Assembly: GCA_031429035.1 (NCBI GenBank)
Contig: JANOYU010000061.1
Span: 45,895 to 109,894, forward strand
Direction of reading: 5' to 3'
Origin: Methylotenera_A sp031429035
GTDB taxonomy: Bacteria > Pseudomonadota > Gammaproteobacteria > Burkholderiales > Methylophilaceae
DNA: 64,000 nt
Shown: piece by piece, positions 53,466 to 61,542 of the stretch
Numbering within the stretch: position 1 is the first letter of the stretch
How the letters are laid out: each line of letters starts with the position of its first letter
Made by a program: the position numbers and the translations under genes
The notes under the pieces: generated by a model
What the model was told of the DNA's origin: nothing
What the model saw: only the letters and a program-made list of their open reading frames with translations
Databases searched by the model: none

Positions 53466-53932
53466 AATGCGCGCACCAAATTTGCCATTTCTACGGCCAC
53501 TTGAGCAGCTTCTACGCCCTTGATATGCATGCGCGCAAGCGCTTGGTCGTCATCTTCTGTGGTTAATACAGCATTTGCCACTGGCACGCCTGTATTCAGC
53601 TGAACCTCTGAAATGCCGCGTGCAGACTCGTTTGCAACCACTTCGAAGTGATAGGTTTCACCACGCACAATCGCACCCAAAGCGATTAAAGCATCATAGT
53701 TTTCGCTTAGCGCCATGTGTTGCAATATAAGCGGCGTTTCTAGCGCGCCTGGCACGGTGGCAATACGAATATGGTCTTTATTAACGCCTAGTTTTAGTAG
53801 CTCTTCATAGCAAGCGTTAAGCAAACCATCGCCAATATTACTGTTAAAGCGCGATAGCACAATGCCAATTTTTTTACCTGTGCCGTCTAAATTTTGTTTA
53901 ATTTTGTTCAATTGAATCTCTGTATGTGCCAA
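53462..53932 (-). CDS. ribH: 6,7-dimethyl-8-ribityllumazine synthase
   Basis: Penultimate step of riboflavin synthesis, forming icosahedral or pentameric assemblies. The 156 aa protein shows IGIVLSRFNSNIGDGLLNAC, TVPGALETPLILQHMA, LGAIVRGETYHFEVVANES and GVPVANAVLTTEDDDQALAR, which are diagnostic. It leads the ribH-nusB-PP2C-FHA-HD-GYP run. ribF, which uses the pathway's product, is elsewhere in the window (about 26 kb). Confidence 0.97.
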   Translation of the reverse strand: MAHTEIQLNKIKQNLDGTGKKIGIVLSRFNSNIGDGLLNACYEELLKLGVNKDHIRIATVPGALETPLILQHMALSENYDALIALGAIVRGETYHFEVVANESARGISEVQLNTGVPVANAVLTTEDDDQALARMHIKGVEAAQVAVEMANLVRAL

Positions 53933-53991
53933 AAGTCGCTATTTTACACCATATGGGCTGACACTTTTGTCAGTTTTGCCCACACATAAAT

Positions 53992-55653
53992 TTAAGAAAA
54001 TAACGCCCAAGCTTTTTGAACGGTACTCCAAATGCCATAACTAATGGGAATAAGCACCGCTAACCAAGCCAACTTGACCAATAAAGTATTTTGCATGTCG
54101 CCTGTATTGCTGGCCACGTTGGCTTGAATTGTTTTTTCATGGCCCACTTTGCGCACTTCATCTAACTCGACATCGCTCATAAAATATTTATCTGCCACCG
54201 GTTTTACTAGCATATTGGCGATAAACCCCACCACCATTAAACCTGCCAATACAACAAAAATAGGCGCATACACTTGGTCAAATGGCACGCCTTTTTCTAA
54301 GCGTGTATCGTGCATGTAATTTACCACCACTGGGCCTAAAATACCCGCAGTTGACCATGCCGTAAGCAAACGACCATGAATGGCGCCGACAAACTGCGTG
54401 CCAAACATATCGGCCAAATAAGCGGGAATAGTGGCAAAGCCGCCGCCGTACATAGAGGCAATGACTGCAAAGCAGCCCACAAACAAAGCGAGTGATTTAA
54501 AGCCAGCCACATAACTGGCCGCGCAATACATCAGTGCGCCCAAAATAAAGAAAATATAATAAGTACGCTTGCGGCCTAATTTGTCAGATGAAGTAGCCCA
54601 AGCAAAACGGCCAAAAATATTAAATAATGAAATTAAGCCAACAAAACCTGCACCCACTGCAGCCGCGGCGGCTGTCATGGTTTCATCTTTTTTAATATCT
54701 GCGAATGCGACTTCTGGCTGGCCTATTAGCGCACCACCAAAAGTTTCTTGCAACATAGGCGCAGCAGCGCCAATAATGCCAATACCTGCAGAAACATTCA
54801 TGCACAATACAATCCACAGCAACCAAAATTGTGGTGTTTTATGTGCATTTTTTAAATGCACATGGCGCGTGGCTATCATGGTATTTTTTGCTGTTGCGGG
54901 CGGCGTCCAGTTGGCAGGTTTCCAGCCCACTGCAGGCACACGGTAGCCCAGCGCGCCGCACAACATAAATACGGCATAAATGGCTGCCAATACCACAAAG
55001 GTTTGCCAAACACCCACGTTGCCAGGCGATCCAAAATAGCTCATCAGTTTTGTTGCCAGTGGCGAACCTATCATGGCGCCGCCGCCAAAACCCATAATCG
55101 CCAGGCCTGTTGCCATGCCGCGCCTATCGGGAAACCATTTAATCAATGTAGAAACAGGTGAAATATAGCCCAAACCTAAGCCAATGCCGCCTAGCACTCC
55201 GCTGCCCAGCCACATCAACCACAATTGGTGCGCATACACCCCATATGCCGAAATCAGCAAACCACCACACCAACACAGCATTGATACCAAGCCCGCTTTG
55301 CGCGGACCTTCGCGCTCTAGCCAACCACCCCATAAGGCTGCGGAGCAACCCAACAGCACAAAAAATAGCGTGTACATCCAACCCAAATCAAACTGCGTCC
55401 AATTGCAATCGGTGGCGGTTAAGGCGCGCATGGTGCCAGATAACTTTTCGCCAAAAGTCGTTGCGCCAGCAGCGCATGCGGCTAAAGGTTTATTATCTGA
55501 ACCCATTAAAGCATTGCCAAGCGGCTTCCAAAACACACTAAAACCATACGCCATACCAATAGATAAATGAATTGCTAATGCAGCTGGCGGCACCAACCAG
55601 CGATTAAAATTTGGCTGTGCGGTGATGTATTCTTTAGATAAAAAACTGGCCAT
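53992..55653 (-). CDS. MFS transporter, OFA (oxalate/formate antiporter-like) family
   Basis: The 553 aa protein has about 12 membrane helices plus an extra hydrophobic C-terminal helix. It begins with FNRWLVPPAALAIHLSIGMAYGFSVFWKPLG, typical of OFA-type MFS proteins. KWFPDRRGMATGLAIMGFGGGAMIG and the helix with GRFAWATSSDKLGRKRTYY are also family signatures. The loop after helix 1 is longer than usual and contains Cys pairs. The substrate (an organic anion?) is not readable. It is divergent from phoB across about 235 bp. Confidence 0.9.
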   Translation of the reverse strand: MASFLSKEYITAQPNFNRWLVPPAALAIHLSIGMAYGFSVFWKPLGNALMGSDNKPLAACAAGATTFGEKLSGTMRALTATDCNWTQFDLGWMYTLFFVLLGCSAALWGGWLEREGPRKAGLVSMLCWCGGLLISAYGVYAHQLWLMWLGSGVLGGIGLGLGYISPVSTLIKWFPDRRGMATGLAIMGFGGGAMIGSPLATKLMSYFGSPGNVGVWQTFVVLAAIYAVFMLCGALGYRVPAVGWKPANWTPPATAKNTMIATRHVHLKNAHKTPQFWLLWIVLCMNVSAGIGIIGAAAPMLQETFGGALIGQPEVAFADIKKDETMTAAAAAVGAGFVGLISLFNIFGRFAWATSSDKLGRKRTYYIFFILGALMYCAASYVAGFKSLALFVGCFAVIASMYGGGFATIPAYLADMFGTQFVGAIHGRLLTAWSTAGILGPVVVNYMHDTRLEKGVPFDQVYAPIFVVLAGLMVVGFIANMLVKPVADKYFMSDVELDEVRKVGHEKTIQANVASNTGDMQNTLLVKLAWLAVLIPISYGIWSTVQKAWALFS

Positions 55654-55822
55654 GCTTGCTCCAAAATTAATTTGTGTTTTTTAGAATGCCTGCTATATAG
55701 CATAGTGTTATAAAACGCAAAAAATGGCAATTATCTATGCCAAAATATTATTCAACTTATTTAACTGTCAGGTGAAATTTATACATTAAATCGTCATTAA
55801 TACACAATAAAATATAGAAAAT

Positions 55823-55840
55823 TTGTCATCAATGTGTCAT
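55823..55840 (+). promoter_or_regulatory. Pho box upstream of phoB
   Basis: TTGTCAT and GTGTCAT, two 7-base direct repeats 11 bases apart with CAAT between, fit the PhoB-binding consensus (CTGTCAT, AT-rich 4 bases, CTGTCAT). It lies 49 bp before the phoB ATG. This predicts phosphate-starvation control and autoregulation of phoBR. A further half-like CTGTCAG occurs about 60 bp upstream. Confidence 0.75.
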
Positions 55841-55888
55841 ATTAAAGCCACAAAATTTACACACGTTAAACAAACAACTGAGTAAACC

Positions 55889-56584
55889 ATGCCAGCTAAT
55901 ATTTTAGTCATTGAAGATGAACCCGCCATTCAAGAGTTATTGGCATTAAACATTACGCAGGCAGGCCATAATGCCATACGCGCGCTAAGTGTAGAACACG
56001 CGCAAGAATTATTACGTAGCACACTGCCAGACCTTATTTTGCTTGATTGGATGCTACCTGGCATGAGCGGTATTGAATACGCGAGGCGTTTAAAATCAGA
56101 GGCACTAACCAAAGCGATTCCCATTATTATGCTTACCGCACGCAGCGATGAGTTCGACAAGGTACGCGGCTTAGAAGTGGGCGCAGACGATTACGTGACC
56201 AAGCCATTTAGCCCGCGCGAGCTAAATGCGCGCATTAAAGCAGTGCTGCGCCGGCGTGCACCACAAATGACCGATGACCCAATAGAAATAGCTGGCTTAT
56301 TGCTAGACCCTAGCACGCACCGTGTAACTGGTAATAACGCCACAATTGACCTTGGCCCAACTGAGTTTAGATTGCTACATTATTTTATGAGCAATGCCGA
56401 GCGTGTGCATTCACGTAGCCAGTTATTAGATAAAGTATGGGGCGACCGCGTATTTGTAGAAGACCGCACGGTGGATGTGCATATTCGCAGGCTGCGTAAT
56501 AGCTTGGCGGTATCAAATCATCAAGATTTAATTCAAACCGTGCGCGGCTCTGGTTATCGCTTATCTGCCGTAAAAGAAAGTTAA
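55889..56584 (+). CDS. phoB: Phosphate response regulator PhoB
   Basis: OmpR-family transcription factor activated by PhoR under low phosphate. The 231 aa protein has a receiver domain with the acidic pair ED at 9-10, phospho-acceptor D53 (LILLDWMLPG), and K near 104. Its winged-helix DNA-binding domain shows LGPTEFRLLHYFMSNAERVHSRSQLLDKVWG and VDVHIRRLR. The MPANILVIEDEPAIQELL start is typical of PhoB. It is preceded by a Pho box and followed by phoR. No pst transporter genes are in the window. Confidence 0.95.
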   Translation: MPANILVIEDEPAIQELLALNITQAGHNAIRALSVEHAQELLRSTLPDLILLDWMLPGMSGIEYARRLKSEALTKAIPIIMLTARSDEFDKVRGLEVGADDYVTKPFSPRELNARIKAVLRRRAPQMTDDPIEIAGLLLDPSTHRVTGNNATIDLGPTEFRLLHYFMSNAERVHSRSQLLDKVWGDRVFVEDRTVDVHIRRLRNSLAVSNHQDLIQTVRGSGYRLSAVKES

Positions 56585-56648
56585 GCCTATAGGCCAAGTG
56601 CCATAAAGCTGGCTATAATTAGGCACATTTTAATTCAGAGCTAAATGT

Positions 56649-57962
56649 GTGCTAGATATTCGGTGGAAAGCTGGCTTATTTATATTTGCACTGTGCGCTA
56701 TTAGTGCATTTGTGTGGCTGCTTAGCAGCTTTCAGCATGCGCTGATAGTCTTCATTATTGGCTTACTGATTTACTTAGCGCGCCATGTTTTTTGGTTGCA
56801 CCAATTACAAGTTTGGTTTAAAAATCCCACAATCAATCTGGTGCCTGAAGGTACTGGCGCCTGGCAAGATATATTCACTACTTTACTGCAATACGCCCGC
56901 AGCAACGCTAGCAACCAAGCCCAGCTTGGGTTCGCGCTAGAGCGCTTTAATCTGACTGCCAACGCCATACCTGATGGTTTGGTGATTTTGGGCAGCAGCA
57001 ACCAAATAGAATGGTGCACGCCACGTGCCGAAAATCAGCTGGGTTTAGATTTTAATACCGATCAAAATTTACCCCTAGTCAATTTAGTACGCGATAGCCA
57101 TTTTATTGCATACTTGTACAACACAGATTACAGCGAACCGTTTAAATTAAAATCATGGCGCAATGCTGATATTGTTTATGAAATACACATTATTTTATTT
57201 GGTAACAACCAAAAACTGCTCATTTGCCGCGACACCACACAGCTAGAAAAAGTAGAAACTATGCGTCGTGATTTTATTGCCAATGTTTCGCACGAGCTAC
57301 GCACACCATTAACCGTGGTGGGCGGTTTTTTAGAAACACTTAGCGATATGCAAGGTGCAGTGCCTGATGCCATTAAAAGTTATTTTGGCATGATGCAAGA
57401 TCAAACCAACCGCATGCGGCATATTATTGAAGACTTGCTGACACTGTCTAAAATTGAAAGTAATTTTGAAGCGCCCGAAGATAGTGAAATTGACATAGCA
57501 GCCCTGTTAAAACAACTACAAAACGATGCGCTGAGTTTAAGCCAAACATTATATAAAACTAAGCACAGCATTAGCATGAATATTGACGAAACGCTGCACA
57601 TTAGCGGTGCGCAGAATGAGCTGCAAAGCGCGCTGGGCAATTTAGTTAGCAACGCTGTGCGCTATACGCCTAAAGGTGGAGAGATTGCCATTAGCTGGCG
57701 CATGCTGGGCGAGCAAGCGGTATTTGCAGTGCGCGACACCGGAATTGGCATTGAGCCACAACATATTGAGCGGCTTACCGAGCGTTTTTATCGGGTAGAC
57801 CTTGGCCGCAGCCGCGAAACGGGTGGCACTGGCTTGGGGCTTTCTATTGTGAAACATATTTTACTTCGTCACCAAGCCAAGCTAGAAATTAGTAGCGAAA
57901 TTGGCGTGGGCAGCACTTTTAGCGTGCTGTTTCCTTACGCTAGAATTGTGCAAAAAACTTAA
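56649..57962 (+). CDS. phoR: Phosphate sensor histidine kinase PhoR
   Basis: Membrane histidine kinase partner of PhoB. The 437 aa protein starts at GTG 56649. Two hydrophobic segments (about residues 8-26 and 30-50) form a short membrane anchor, followed by a PAS-like domain (about residues 95-195). The phospho-acceptor is H215 in FIANVSHELRTPLTVVGGFLE, and the ATPase domain has LVSNAVRYTPKGGEI, VRDTGIGIEP and GGTGLGLSIVKHIL. It follows phoB by 65 bp on the same strand. Confidence 0.95.
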   Translation: MLDIRWKAGLFIFALCAISAFVWLLSSFQHALIVFIIGLLIYLARHVFWLHQLQVWFKNPTINLVPEGTGAWQDIFTTLLQYARSNASNQAQLGFALERFNLTANAIPDGLVILGSSNQIEWCTPRAENQLGLDFNTDQNLPLVNLVRDSHFIAYLYNTDYSEPFKLKSWRNADIVYEIHIILFGNNQKLLICRDTTQLEKVETMRRDFIANVSHELRTPLTVVGGFLETLSDMQGAVPDAIKSYFGMMQDQTNRMRHIIEDLLTLSKIESNFEAPEDSEIDIAALLKQLQNDALSLSQTLYKTKHSISMNIDETLHISGAQNELQSALGNLVSNAVRYTPKGGEIAISWRMLGEQAVFAVRDTGIGIEPQHIERLTERFYRVDLGRSRETGGTGLGLSIVKHILLRHQAKLEISSEIGVGSTFSVLFPYARIVQKT

Positions 57963-57968
57963 TTTAGC

Positions 57969-58715
57969 ATGCGCATAAACAATCATATTAAAAGCACCGG
58001 CCTGCGATCCGCTCTGCTATTGGCTTGCAGCCTTACTGTTGCATGCACAACCAACACGCCTATTGCTGGCAAACCAATACCCGAGCGTGGCGATAGAAGT
58101 TCGGCCAACCAACTAGCCAAAAACGATTTTGACCGCATGGCCGATGTGGAGCTAGCTGAAAATACGCAAAGTTTAAAAAACTTAATGCTAAAACTTTATA
58201 AACGCAACCCCAACCAATTGGCTAAAAGCACCACAGATAGCGCCGAAAAAATGGTAGATTGGGTATTTGAAGGCGAGCTGCAACACCAGTGGCGCTTTAA
58301 AGAAATTGATGATAAACAAGATACTGAGGCGATTTTTTTAGCGTTTGATGCCGCTTACCAAGGTGATCGCGTGCTGCCGTTTATTGTGGGCATACACACC
58401 ATGTTAGTAAAGGCGCATGGCAACAAAAAAGAGTTTTATTTAACCGATAATATCGAGCCACAACGCATTTACAACGTGGCACGCAACATAGAAATTGCGG
58501 CCTGGAAGCTAGCAACTGCGCGCGATGCAACGGGCAATTTATATTTAATAAGCAACGAGCTTAATAATAAAGAGCGCAATTTAAGTTTTGAGCGCGAGTT
58601 TGGCAAAATGATAGGCCGCACCGATTTATACGCCATTGCGCTGGCCGAAAAATCACAACGTTTTATCTCGCGCGTGGTGCAAAGCATTGCCACCGCCGTT
58701 TTCTTACCTTTTTAA
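57969..58715 (+). CDS. Hypothetical lipoprotein downstream of phoR
   Basis: Unknown function. The 248 aa protein has a signal with a lipobox (LTVAC near residue 26), so it is probably a lipoprotein. The mature part is helical and charged (ENTQSLKNLMLKLYKRNPNQL; then KEIDDKQDTEAIFLAFDAAYQGDRVLPFIVGIHTML), with no known catalytic motif. It starts 6 bp after phoR and is likely co-transcribed, so it may be phosphate-regulated. A weak half-match to the palindrome (TATTGGCTTGCAG) lies in the signal-peptide coding region. Confidence 0.75.
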   Translation: MRINNHIKSTGLRSALLLACSLTVACTTNTPIAGKPIPERGDRSSANQLAKNDFDRMADVELAENTQSLKNLMLKLYKRNPNQLAKSTTDSAEKMVDWVFEGELQHQWRFKEIDDKQDTEAIFLAFDAAYQGDRVLPFIVGIHTMLVKAHGNKKEFYLTDNIEPQRIYNVARNIEIAAWKLATARDATGNLYLISNELNNKERNLSFEREFGKMIGRTDLYAIALAEKSQRFISRVVQSIATAVFLPF

Positions 58716-58761
58716 ATTATTTGCCGTTATTAATACGCAAGTTATTCAAAGTCATTTAGCT

Positions 58762-58896
58762 TTATTTACTCTTTTCTGCGGCATCTTCAATTTTTTCGCC
58801 ACCTTTTTGAATGTCTTTACCCGCGCCAGAAAATGTGTTGCAGGCACTTAATGTGATTGCAAAAGCCAAGATTAAAAATGCGCTGATTAATTTCAT
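58762..58896 (-). CDS. Entericidin-like small lipoprotein
   Basis: Small gene on the minus strand: MKLISAFLILAFAITLSAC, lipobox Cys at 19, then NTFSGAGKDIQKGGEKIEDA and a short charged tail, 44 aa in all. This matches the entericidin A/B family of small envelope lipoproteins linked to a toxin/antidote pair and stress in E. coli. A purine-rich stretch precedes the ATG (at 58896). It is convergent with the hypothetical lipoprotein gene. Confidence 0.85.
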   Translation of the reverse strand: MKLISAFLILAFAITLSACNTFSGAGKDIQKGGEKIEDAAEKSK

Positions 58897-59084
58897 GTTG
58901 TTATCCTTAAATTAAGATTTATATTTATTTGCACGTTTTTGTGCACTTAAAAAAGAATAACTTGCAATAGCCACAACTCACATCAGCGAATGCTGAAAAA
59001 GCTGTCAGAACAATCCTACAACTAATAACTAAACGCTAAGTTTTTTTAATATTCTATGGCTTAAAACCTACCGAGACAGAAAAT

Positions 59085-59123
59085 ATGCTCTGCAAGCCAA
59101 TAGCCATGCGGCTTACAGGGCAT
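59085..59123. repeat. Intergenic copy of the 39-bp palindrome
   Basis: ATGCTCTGCAAGCC, loop AATAGCCATGC, and GGCTTACAGGGCAT form the inverted repeat. It lies in the gap between the entericidin-like gene and the 3' end of the TolB-like gene, 45 bp from the latter's stop. The rest of this gap (58897-59084) shows no gene. Confidence 0.9.
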
Positions 59124-59167
59124 CGAAATAAGATGGCTCAGTTTAGTGTGCTATAAATTCAATCATT

Positions 59168-60169
59168 TTATTCGGTTGGATACTCGTTATTGCCAGGCTG
59201 TAATGGGCTAATTTCTTGCATGTTGGTGCCATCTGCATCGATTTGCCAAATTTGAAAACGCGCATTTGGCTTGAATTCCAGCCGATGAAAATAAATGTGC
59301 TTGCCATTTTTTGACCATGCTGGCTTGCTATTAATTTGCTTATCGTTGGTTAACCAGCGTTGGTTTTTTCCATCAACATCACTCAGCCGAATATTCCATT
59401 CGCCCGCCACACCGCGAGTAGAAGTTTGCGTTAACCAAGCAATCTGCTTACCATCTGGCGAAAAATACGGGTCGTGATCGCGCAAATTATTGTTGCTAAG
59501 GCGCTGTAATTTGCTGTTTTCTAACGTCAAAATATAAATCTCGTAACTGCTTTCAAAACAAATAGCCGCTGGGCACGCCACAAATACAATGCTTTTAGCA
59601 TCTGGCGACCAAGCCGGGTCTAAATTAACACCGGCACGTTGCGTTACTTGGCGCGGGTTTTGGCCGTTAGCGTCGGTAATAAAAATTTGTGGGCTAAGCC
59701 TGCCGCCACCAAACATCACCAATTGCTCGCCATTGGGCGACCATTCTGCATGGCCTTGCTGCGCCCAGCCATTGGTTTTAGCTGCGCGCAATTGCTTTAA
59801 ATTGCTACCATTTACATCCATTACCCACATGCTAACTTTGCTGTAATCTCTATCGTGCACGCCTGCTGGCGCCCGATAAAATAGTATTTTTTGGCCATTG
59901 GGAGAAAGCCGTGGCCACCAACTATCAAATTGCTTATCTTGTGATAATTGTGTTAGTTTTTTAGCAGGCTGGTGTAAAAATATTTCAAAATTGCCGGTGC
60001 GGTTAGAATCAAACAATAGCGTTTTGCTGCTATTTAATGGCTGCAATGCATCTGTTATTGGAGTTTGCTCTGGCACTGTCGCTTTTGGCTGGCTAGCCGC
60101 CTGACAAGCCACTAAAAATAAAGCGCACAGCATGGCAGCTGTTGATAATAATCTGTAAATAGAAGTCAT
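59168..60169 (-). CDS. TolB-like beta-propeller lipoprotein
   Basis: The 333 aa protein has a lipobox leader (LVACQ near residue 22) and WD40-like PD40 repeats of the TolB type: LSPNGQKILFYRA, WSPNGEQLVMFGG, WSPDAKSIVFVA, FSPDGKQIAWL and WSKNGKHIYFHR, forming a beta-propeller. The Cys pair ACPAAICFESS could make a disulfide. It is not in a tol operon, so it is a stand-alone TolB-like protein with unknown role. It lies downstream of a methyltransferase gene by about 46 bp on the same strand. Confidence 0.88.
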   Translation of the reverse strand: MTSIYRLLSTAAMLCALFLVACQAASQPKATVPEQTPITDALQPLNSSKTLLFDSNRTGNFEIFLHQPAKKLTQLSQDKQFDSWWPRLSPNGQKILFYRAPAGVHDRDYSKVSMWVMDVNGSNLKQLRAAKTNGWAQQGHAEWSPNGEQLVMFGGGRLSPQIFITDANGQNPRQVTQRAGVNLDPAWSPDAKSIVFVACPAAICFESSYEIYILTLENSKLQRLSNNNLRDHDPYFSPDGKQIAWLTQTSTRGVAGEWNIRLSDVDGKNQRWLTNDKQINSKPAWSKNGKHIYFHRLEFKPNARFQIWQIDADGTNMQEISPLQPGNNEYPTE

Positions 60170-60215
60170 TTAAATACTCCTCAACATTAAAAATTATTTT
60201 TTACTGCCTAGCTTT

Positions 60216-60953
60216 TTATTGCTTGGTAAACACAATCACATGTTGCCACGGCAAGCTGGTCACCGTGTTGTGCCACCTAAATGGCAGCACCGTTAGCTCT
60301 TTAATCACCTGCGCCTGTGTCATCTTATGTATTTGTTTAATCGGCACTTTATCGTCTTCTGCTCTATATTCCACCAACACTAATTTTGCGCCAGGTTTTA
60401 GCGCTGCCCAAATACTTTGCGCCACTTCATACGGATATTCCAGCTCGTGATAGACATCCACCAAAATTGCCATGTCTAGGCTATTGGCGGCTAGTTTAAT
60501 ATCGCTGGCGGTAGATAAAACGGGTTTAATATTGGTATATTTTCTAGATAAGCTTTTAAGTTTGCCTATCATTTCAGGTTGCACATCTACCGCATAGATA
60601 TTGCCTTGCAGGCCAACACTATCCGCCATACGGCGCGATAAATAACCTGTGCCTGCGCCAATATCTGCCACCAGCATGCCTTTTTTAAGATTCAGCGCAC
60701 GCAATAAAATATCGGTGCGCTCTTCGCGTTCGCGGCTTTCACGCTCTAGCCAAGCTGCGCCTTGGTAGCCCATCACTTGTGCAATCTCGCGCCCCATATA
60801 CACTTTGCCAATGCCATCTTGAGTAGCAGGATATTGCTGGTAAATGGGATTAGCAGCTGGTTTCTCTAGCAGCTTCTGCTCAGCAAAAGCGTGGCTTGAC
60901 CCAAGCAAAAATATGCAAAAGTAAATCAATAAACGCGCTGTATTAAAATTCAT
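60216..60953 (-). CDS. Exported class I SAM-dependent methyltransferase
   Basis: The 245 aa protein has a signal peptide (LLIYFCIFLLGSSHAFAEQ), which is unusual for a methyltransferase, then a SAM-binding Rossmann fold with VADIGAGTGYLSRRMA near residue 95, LQGNIYAVDVQPEM, and MAILVDVYHELEYP. The substrate is unknown. The stretch L-Q-G-N-I-Y-A-V is encoded by sequence close to the dispersed palindrome. Homologues with a signal sequence are widespread in proteobacteria. It may be co-transcribed with the TolB-like gene. Confidence 0.85.
   Translation of the reverse strand: MNFNTARLLIYFCIFLLGSSHAFAEQKLLEKPAANPIYQQYPATQDGIGKVYMGREIAQVMGYQGAAWLERESREREERTDILLRALNLKKGMLVADIGAGTGYLSRRMADSVGLQGNIYAVDVQPEMIGKLKSLSRKYTNIKPVLSTASDIKLAANSLDMAILVDVYHELEYPYEVAQSIWAALKPGAKLVLVEYRAEDDKVPIKQIHKMTQAQVIKELTVLPFRWHNTVTSLPWQHVIVFTKQ
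60590..60614 (-). repeat. Partial palindrome-family match in the methyltransferase gene
   Basis: On the coding strand GGCCTGCAAGGCAATATC followed by TATGCGG differs by one base from the left arm and loop. It is read L-Q-G-N-I-Y-A-V, the standard frame. These residues are natural in such methyltransferases, so convergence is possible. Confidence 0.5.
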
Positions 60954-61009
60954 TCAACTATGAGCTTGAATGCCATAAAAAATTCACTGGTTTAGTAAAT
61001 TGGGAAAAC

Positions 61010-61300
61010 CAAATACTGGCTTGCAGCACCTTTTGGTTGCATGTCGGGTAGCCCGACAACTTATAATTTTTGTAACTTTCTTTTTCGCCTTTAGGCGAGA
61101 TACTTTATTTTGCTTATCCAAAATAAAGTACCCAAACAAAAAGATACCCTGCGCCCATGGCTTTCAGCTACCCTGCGCGACTCATCAAGCAAGGCGTCTG
61201 CGGAACTCGCCCTTACAAGCCTCACAAATCAAGGCTTGTAGCGGAACTCAAACAGTCCTCGACGACAACTCCTTGCTTGATTGCGTTGCTCGGCATGGCG
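61010..61300. repeat. Dispersed repeat island, copy 2
   Basis: A gap of about 590 bp between the methyltransferase and the truncated oxidoreductase. It starts with a half palindrome (ATACTGGCTTGCAG near 61013) and contains TTTGTAACTTTC with a CGCCTTTAGGCG hairpin, a stretch ATACCCTGCG, and an internal inverted repeat (CTTACAAGCC and GGCTTGTAG around 61205-61235). GAACTCAAACAGTCCTCG matches, in reverse, a core of the repeat at 43276. Open frames here are not believable. Confidence 0.6.
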
Positions 61301-61360
61301 AAGGGGCTTGCATGAAATTGAAACGGTGGTTCAATATACAAAAAAAACTAACATCACCCC

Positions 61361-61390
61361 GTCATTCCCGCGTAGGCGGGAATCCATTTT
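61361..61390. repeat. GGATTCCCG hairpin repeat (reverse orientation)
   Basis: GTCATTCCCGC, loop GTA, and GGCGGGAATCCAT. Same family as 17888 and 43418. Confidence 0.8.
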
Positions 61391-61415
61391 GAATTTAAGT
61401 CAAAAACAAAAAAAA

Positions 61416-61446
61416 CTGGATTCTTCGCTGCGCTCTGAATGACGGA
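61416..61446. repeat. CTGGATTC/GAATGACGG repeat
   Basis: AACTGGATTCTTCGCTGCG followed by CTCTGAATGACGG is a common degenerate repeat of many proteobacteria, next to the GGATTCCCG copy. It marks the same intergenic repeat island. Confidence 0.6.
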
Positions 61447-61542
61447 GTAGAAATAGAAAGACTTGCTAAAAACTAATAACGGTGGCATTCGCATGGTTAG
61501 ATTAAAAAAGCACCAATTAAATATAGCCTTAGCAGAAAACTA

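Noticed and set aside
1893..59123. Palindrome copies as a CRISPR array
   Set aside because: Copies are kilobases apart, without regular spacers or cas genes; they are dispersed elements.
61000..61392. 130-aa open frame (plus) in the 61-kb repeat island
   Set aside because: Translated repeat DNA. It spans three different repeat types and has no coherent domain.
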